A stretch of 64,000 nt of DNA from JASGMR01 sp963664675 (GTDB lineage Bacteria > Thermotogota > Thermotogae > Petrotogales > Kosmotogaceae). Shown in pieces: positions 60,773 through 64,000 of the stretch (positions within the stretch are counted from its first letter, which is position 1; every line of letters starts with the position of its first letter). The stretch lies in the NCBI GenBank assembly GCA_963664675.2, contig CAXXLB010000014.1, forward strand, positions 496,001 to 560,000. Direction: 5' to 3'. The notes beneath the pieces are model-generated. The model did not search any database and had not been told where the DNA came from. It was given only the letters and a program-made list of their open reading frames with translations. A program made the position numbers and the translations under genes.

Positions 60773-61792
60773 ATGGAAAAATTTGTTTGGCCAAAAAACT
60801 TTAGGATTGAGCAGGATAAAGAAGATGAAAATAGTTTTTATAGCAGATTTACTCTAACTCCTCTTGAAAGGGGATATGCGATAACAATAGGAAATGCTTT
60901 GAGAAGAATACTTCTTTCCTCTATACCCAGCATGGCAATTACAAGACTTAAAATTCCTGGAAAATATCATGAATATGATGTTATAGATGGCGTAAAAGAA
61001 GATATTTTAGAGTTAATTCTTAATCTGAAAAAAGTTCAGTTGAAACCTGCGTTGGAATTTTCAGATCCTGTTAAACTTCATTTTGAAAAAACTGGTCCGG
61101 GTGTTTTAAAAGCAGGCGATATAAAAACAGTAACGGGAGTAGAAGTTGTAAATCCAAATCAATATATAGCAACATTGAATGAAGATGCCCTCACATACGC
61201 TGAAATGTATGCTGAAATTGGAAAAGGCTTTGTTCCTATTTCAGAGATGGAAATAGAAAGAGATATTGAAATGATATATATTGATGGTATTTTCAGTCCC
61301 GTTATAAAAGTTAATTATATTACTGAGAATGTACGTGTAGGAAAAAGAACGGATTACGATAAATTGATTTTAGATGTTTGGACAAAAAAATCGATAAAGC
61401 CCTCTGAAGCATTATTAAGAGCAACAGAAATATTATCCAAACATTTAGAAGTTATATCTGGTGGATTGACTAACAAAGGTGTAACAAGTGAGATTGAGAC
61501 ACCGGAAATACAGATTGTCAAGCAGGAAGAAGTACAAGTGGAATCTGTTCCTGAACCCCAAATGATTGAAGAATCAGAGAGCGATTCTTTAAGTTCAAAG
61601 TTGATAGAAGAGCTTGATTTATCTGTAAGATCTCTTAATTGTTTAAAAAGAGATAAAATAAATACACTTGGAGATTTAATAAACAAAACGGAATCTGATT
61701 TGTTGAAAATCAGAAATTTTGGTGAAAAGTCAAGAGAAGAAGTATTAAATAAACTTGCAGAAAAATTTGGCATAGTCTTGAAAAAAGAATAG
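60773..61792 (+). CDS. rpoA: RNA polymerase alpha subunit
   Basis: 339 residues. The N-terminal domain carries LTPLERGYAITIGNALRRILLSSIPSMAI, the dimer/assembly region. A variable linker (about 240-270) precedes the C-terminal domain, whose LIEELDLSVRSLNCLKRDKINTLGDLI and LLKIRNFGEKSREEVLNKL contact DNA and activators. AAGGAGGTG lies 22 nt upstream and a weaker AAGGGTGA closer to the ATG. Confidence 0.99.
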   Translation: MEKFVWPKNFRIEQDKEDENSFYSRFTLTPLERGYAITIGNALRRILLSSIPSMAITRLKIPGKYHEYDVIDGVKEDILELILNLKKVQLKPALEFSDPVKLHFEKTGPGVLKAGDIKTVTGVEVVNPNQYIATLNEDALTYAEMYAEIGKGFVPISEMEIERDIEMIYIDGIFSPVIKVNYITENVRVGKRTDYDKLILDVWTKKSIKPSEALLRATEILSKHLEVISGGLTNKGVTSEIETPEIQIVKQEEVQVESVPEPQMIEESESDSLSSKLIEELDLSVRSLNCLKRDKINTLGDLINKTESDLLKIRNFGEKSREEVLNKLAEKFGIVLKKE

Positions 61793-61803
61793 GAGGCTTT
61801 CCA

Positions 61804-62247
61804 GTGAGACATAGAGTAGATAAGAAAAAACTTAATATGCCCCATGATCAAAGAGTTGCTTTGTTGAAAAATCTTGCTAGAGAAGTTTTCGAGCACGGTA
61901 ATGTTATTACTACGAAGACGAAGGCAAAGGTTGTTAAACCTTTTGTGGAGTCAATTATTACAAAAGGTAAAAAAGCTTATAATTATTCAAAAGAAATAGA
62001 AGAAAAAAGAGAAGATTCCAACGTTCAGGAAATAGTTGCGAAAAATGTTTCTATAAGAAGACAGATTAACAGAAATTTTGGTGATAGAAAACTCGTAAAA
62101 AAGATATGTGATGATATAGCTTCTAAGTATATCGATAGAAACGGAGGATATACAAGGATTCTTAGCATTGGTACAAGAAGAGGAGACGCGGCAGAATTAG
62201 TTATTCTCCAGTTAGTAGACGAGTCTGTTTCTAAAAACAAAGAATAA
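61804..62247 (+). CDS. rplQ: Ribosomal protein L17
   Basis: 147 residues from GTG. RHRVDKKKLNMPHDQRVALLKNLAREVFEHGNVITTKTKAK is the invariant N-terminal domain. A region of about 25 residues (SKEIEEKREDSNVQEIVAKNV) is inserted relative to the shortest L17 forms, and the C-terminal RNGGYTRILSIGTRRGDAAELVILQLV is canonical. Last gene of the alpha operon, followed by a terminator. Confidence 0.98.
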   Translation: MRHRVDKKKLNMPHDQRVALLKNLAREVFEHGNVITTKTKAKVVKPFVESIITKGKKAYNYSKEIEEKREDSNVQEIVAKNVSIRRQINRNFGDRKLVKKICDDIASKYIDRNGGYTRILSIGTRRGDAAELVILQLVDESVSKNKE

Positions 62248-62274
62248 AATGGCTACTTTGTAGCCATTTTATTC
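62246..62274 (+). terminator. Terminator of the ribosomal superoperon
   Basis: AAAATGGCTAC (62246-62256), loop TTT, GTAGCCATTTT (62260-62270), then ATTCTT. The stem begins within the rplQ stop codon. Confidence 0.9.
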
Positions 62275-62303
62275 TTATCCCTTTTCAAAATTCCTTAAAT
62301 TAA

Positions 62304-62311
62304 TGTATAAT
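62304..62311 (+). promoter_or_regulatory. Putative -10 region of the rho promoter
   Basis: A TATAAT (62306-62311), directly preceded by TG, lies about 60 nt upstream of the leader ORF. A convincing -35 box is not evident. Confidence 0.55.
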
Positions 62312-62371
62312 ATAATAGATTCCTAGATAAAACAATGCAATTATTTAAAAATTTAATAATTAAGGAGGGAA

Positions 62372-62446
62372 GTGCTTAACCTGTGCATTTTTAAGCGCGT
62401 AATAAATGAGTCCACGCAAAAAAAGATTAACGGAAAAAAACAGTGA
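62372..62446 (+). CDS. Putative rho leader peptide (24 residues)
   Basis: A GTG-initiated frame directly after AAGGAGGGAA, the strongest ribosome binding site in the rho leader. It encodes MLNLCIFKRVINESTQKKIN plus GKKQ and overlaps the first 41 nt of rho in another frame. The rho ATG itself has no Shine-Dalgarno. Translation of this ORF could control rho initiation, as the leader gene rhoL precedes rho in E. coli. Alternatively an indel error hides a longer rho N-terminus. Confidence 0.45.
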   Translation: MLNLCIFKRVINESTQKKINGKKQ

Positions 62447-64000
62447 CAAAAGACAATCTACAAAAAAGAATTCAGAAAAACCAAGTCAGATATCTCTGGA
62501 TTTTATCGAGAATGATTCTGCTTTGGATTTGATCGAACAAACATTATCTGAGATTGACTCAAAATTAGTTGAGGATGAAAAAGATAGTGCTAAGATTGAT
62601 TCCAAAAATGTGAAAAAAGACAAAAGAGACGAAAAAGAAGAGATTCTTCAAAAAGAGGAAAACAAAAAGATAGATAAGGGGCAGAAAACGGGAGAAATAT
62701 TCAGAAAAGTAACTAAAAAAGGCTTTAAAAAAGGTAGTAAAAAGAACTACCAACCCAGAGTTGAGAAAAATAATAATGGAAATTCCATTGATCAATTAAA
62801 GACAAAAGATAAAATAATTCAAGTTGAAAATGATATCAATAGACTGGAAAAAATGCCAATTAGAGATATATACAAACTTGCCAGAAAGTATGATGTGACA
62901 AATTATACTCAAAAAACAAAAAAAGAATTGATTTTTGCAGTTCTTAAAGCTCAAACGGAATCCTTGGGTTATTTCTTTTATGAAGGAATATTAGAAGTTT
63001 CCGATAGTGGATATGGATTTTTAAGAGCATTGGATAATAATCTTTTACCGAGTAATAATGATGTTTACGTCAGTCAATCACAAATAAGAAAGTTCAATTT
63101 AGCAACCGGTGATGCAGTTGCCGGGCAGATAAGGAAACCGAAAGAAGGCGAGAAATATTTTGCGCTTTTAAGAATAGAAGCGATTAACAACAAAGCACCT
63201 GAATACGCTTCTGAAAGGATAGATTTCCAGAATTTATTACCGATTTTTCCACTTGAACAGTATAAAGTCGAAACGGATCCGCAACATATCAGTTGTAGAT
63301 TAATTGATTTGTTTTCTCCGATTGGTAAGGGGCAGAGAGGTTTGATTGTTTCACCGCCAAAGGCTGGTAAAACTACTATTTTAAAAGAAATAGCCAATGG
63401 AATTGCAGAAAATTATCCTGAAACATTCAGAATTATCCTTCTCATAGATGAAAGGCCGGAAGAAGTTACTGATTTAAGAAGGACAACAGATGCATACGTG
63501 ATAGCCGCTCCTTTTGATATGCATCCCGAAAAACAAATAAAAGTTGCTGAAATGGCAATCAATATGGCAAAAAGATTGGTTGAGTTTGAATATGATGTAG
63601 TAATTCTTCTGGATTCCATCACTAGACTTGCCAGGGCTTATAATCTGTATGTGCCGCCAAGCGGAAAACTATTAAGCGGTGGTGTAGATCCTTCGGCCTT
63701 GTATAAACCCAAACATTTTTTTGGAGCTGCCAGAAATATTGAAGATGGTGGTAGCTTAACGATAATTTCGACTGCTCTTATTGAAACCGGAAGCAAAATG
63801 GATGAAGTAATTTTTGAAGAATTTAAGGGAACAGGAAATATGGAATTAGTTCTTTCTAGGCAACTGGCAAACAAAAGGATCTTCCCTGCTGTAAATGTTA
63901 TGCTTTCAAGTACGAGAAAAGAGGAACTGTTACTTGACAAGAATGTTTTAAAACTTGTATGGATTTTAAGAAGAATGATTTCATCAACTGGAGAGGATGA
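62406..64000 (+). CDS. rho: Transcription termination factor Rho, N-terminal 531 residues (cut by window edge)
   Basis: An RNA-dependent ATPase that ends transcription. The frame is open to the window edge. Residues 1-125 form a Lys/Glu-rich, probably disordered insertion. A Rho N-domain (MPIRDIYKLARKYDVTNYTQKTKKELIFAVL) and cold-shock-like RNA-binding domain (GYGFLRALDNNLLPSNNDVYVS) follow. The ATPase core has P-loop PPKAGKTT (317-324), LLIDERPEEVTDLRR, VVILLDSITRLARAYN (Walker B) and GGSLTIISTALIETGSKMDEVIFEEFKGTGNMEL (Q/R loops). Long insertions and the rplQ-rho order are typical of Thermotogota. Confidence 0.97.
   Translation, partial: MSPRKKRLTEKNSDKRQSTKKNSEKPSQISLDFIENDSALDLIEQTLSEIDSKLVEDEKDSAKIDSKNVKKDKRDEKEEILQKEENKKIDKGQKTGEIFRKVTKKGFKKGSKKNYQPRVEKNNNGNSIDQLKTKDKIIQVENDINRLEKMPIRDIYKLARKYDVTNYTQKTKKELIFAVLKAQTESLGYFFYEGILEVSDSGYGFLRALDNNLLPSNNDVYVSQSQIRKFNLATGDAVAGQIRKPKEGEKYFALLRIEAINNKAPEYASERIDFQNLLPIFPLEQYKVETDPQHISCRLIDLFSPIGKGQRGLIVSPPKAGKTTILKEIANGIAENYPETFRIILLIDERPEEVTDLRRTTDAYVIAAPFDMHPEKQIKVAEMAINMAKRLVEFEYDVVILLDSITRLARAYNLYVPPSGKLLSGGVDPSALYKPKHFFGAARNIEDGGSLTIISTALIETGSKMDEVIFEEFKGTGNMELVLSRQLANKRIFPAVNVMLSSTRKEELLLDKNVLKLVWILRRMISSTGED

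Noticed and set aside
61354..61896. 180-codon open frame on the minus strand
   Set aside because: It lies fully antisense to rpoA and rplQ, both certain genes, and has no ribosome binding site or recognisable protein pattern.
1..64000. CRISPR arrays, insertion sequences, prophage, rRNA operons
   Set aside because: No direct-repeat arrays, transposase or integrase motifs, phage proteins or rRNA-like sequence were seen on either strand.

Overview
The window is a gene-dense, AT-rich bacterial chromosome segment, almost entirely read on the + strand. The str-S10-spc-alpha ribosomal superoperon ends in rplQ followed directly by rho with a long lysine/glutamate-rich N-terminal insertion. A short DnaE polymerase, superoxide reductase plus rubredoxin and 2-hydroxyacyl-CoA-dehydratase activase-type proteins also occur. 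Together these point to an anaerobe of the Thermotogota, probably a low-GC Petrotoga-like lineage. The phylum is inferred from gene content and order; the genus is a guess.

Layout. (1) 1-8.1 kb is accessory: the tail of an unknown beta-rich protein, a membrane protein with a DUF1566-like domain, a peroxiredoxin with a PerR/Fur-like operator, an MTA/SAH-nucleosidase-like protein, a HIT protein and a methyltransferase. These are followed by two degenerate ABC ATPases without a permease, a DUF554 protein, and a low-coding stretch (6.2-8.1 kb) around a VanZ-like gene. (2) 8.06-10.2 kb is a divergent redox locus: rubredoxin and superoxide reductase leftward, a CcdA-type thiol transporter and an exported thioredoxin-like protein rightward. 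The two promoters carry identical inverted 16-bp sequences. (3) 10.4-13.5 kb (minus strand) is a three-gene HgdC/HgdB-like iron-sulfur module of unknown substrate. (4) 13.6-19.4 kb holds rpmE, a NYN-domain nuclease, queA, a PAS protein, an unknown helical protein, a DUF2344 protein and a YebC regulator. (5) 19.5-33.3 kb is a tightly packed run of 16 genes, many overlapping, from lspA to truA. It mixes translation and RNA modification, replication, glycogen/sugar metabolism, cell-wall lipid recycling and conserved unknowns. (6) 33.5-42.7 kb carries an exported unknown, secA, prfB, rsmH, an FtsL-like protein, a PASTA penicillin-binding protein and a HolA-like protein. (7) 42.7-62.3 kb is the ribosomal superoperon with fusA, tuf, secY, adk, map, infA and rpoA. 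(8) A promoter, a small leader ORF and rho follow, and rho runs off the right edge.

Data quality matters here. Between 47.5 and 57.2 kb at least twelve single-base indels break essential single-copy genes (rplC, rplD, rplX, rpsH, rplF x3, rplR, rplO, secY x3), and rpsE is a probable thirteenth. I found none in the remaining ~54 kb. In each case the normal protein continues in another frame, so I annotate each as one gene and treat the breaks as probable sequencing or assembly errors, not biology.

I saw no rRNA, tRNA, CRISPR array, insertion sequence or phage gene. The best candidates for something undescribed are the three-gene activase module, the divergent redox locus with its shared promoter element, the ABC ATPase pair lacking both switch histidines, and the leader ORF overlapping the start of rho.
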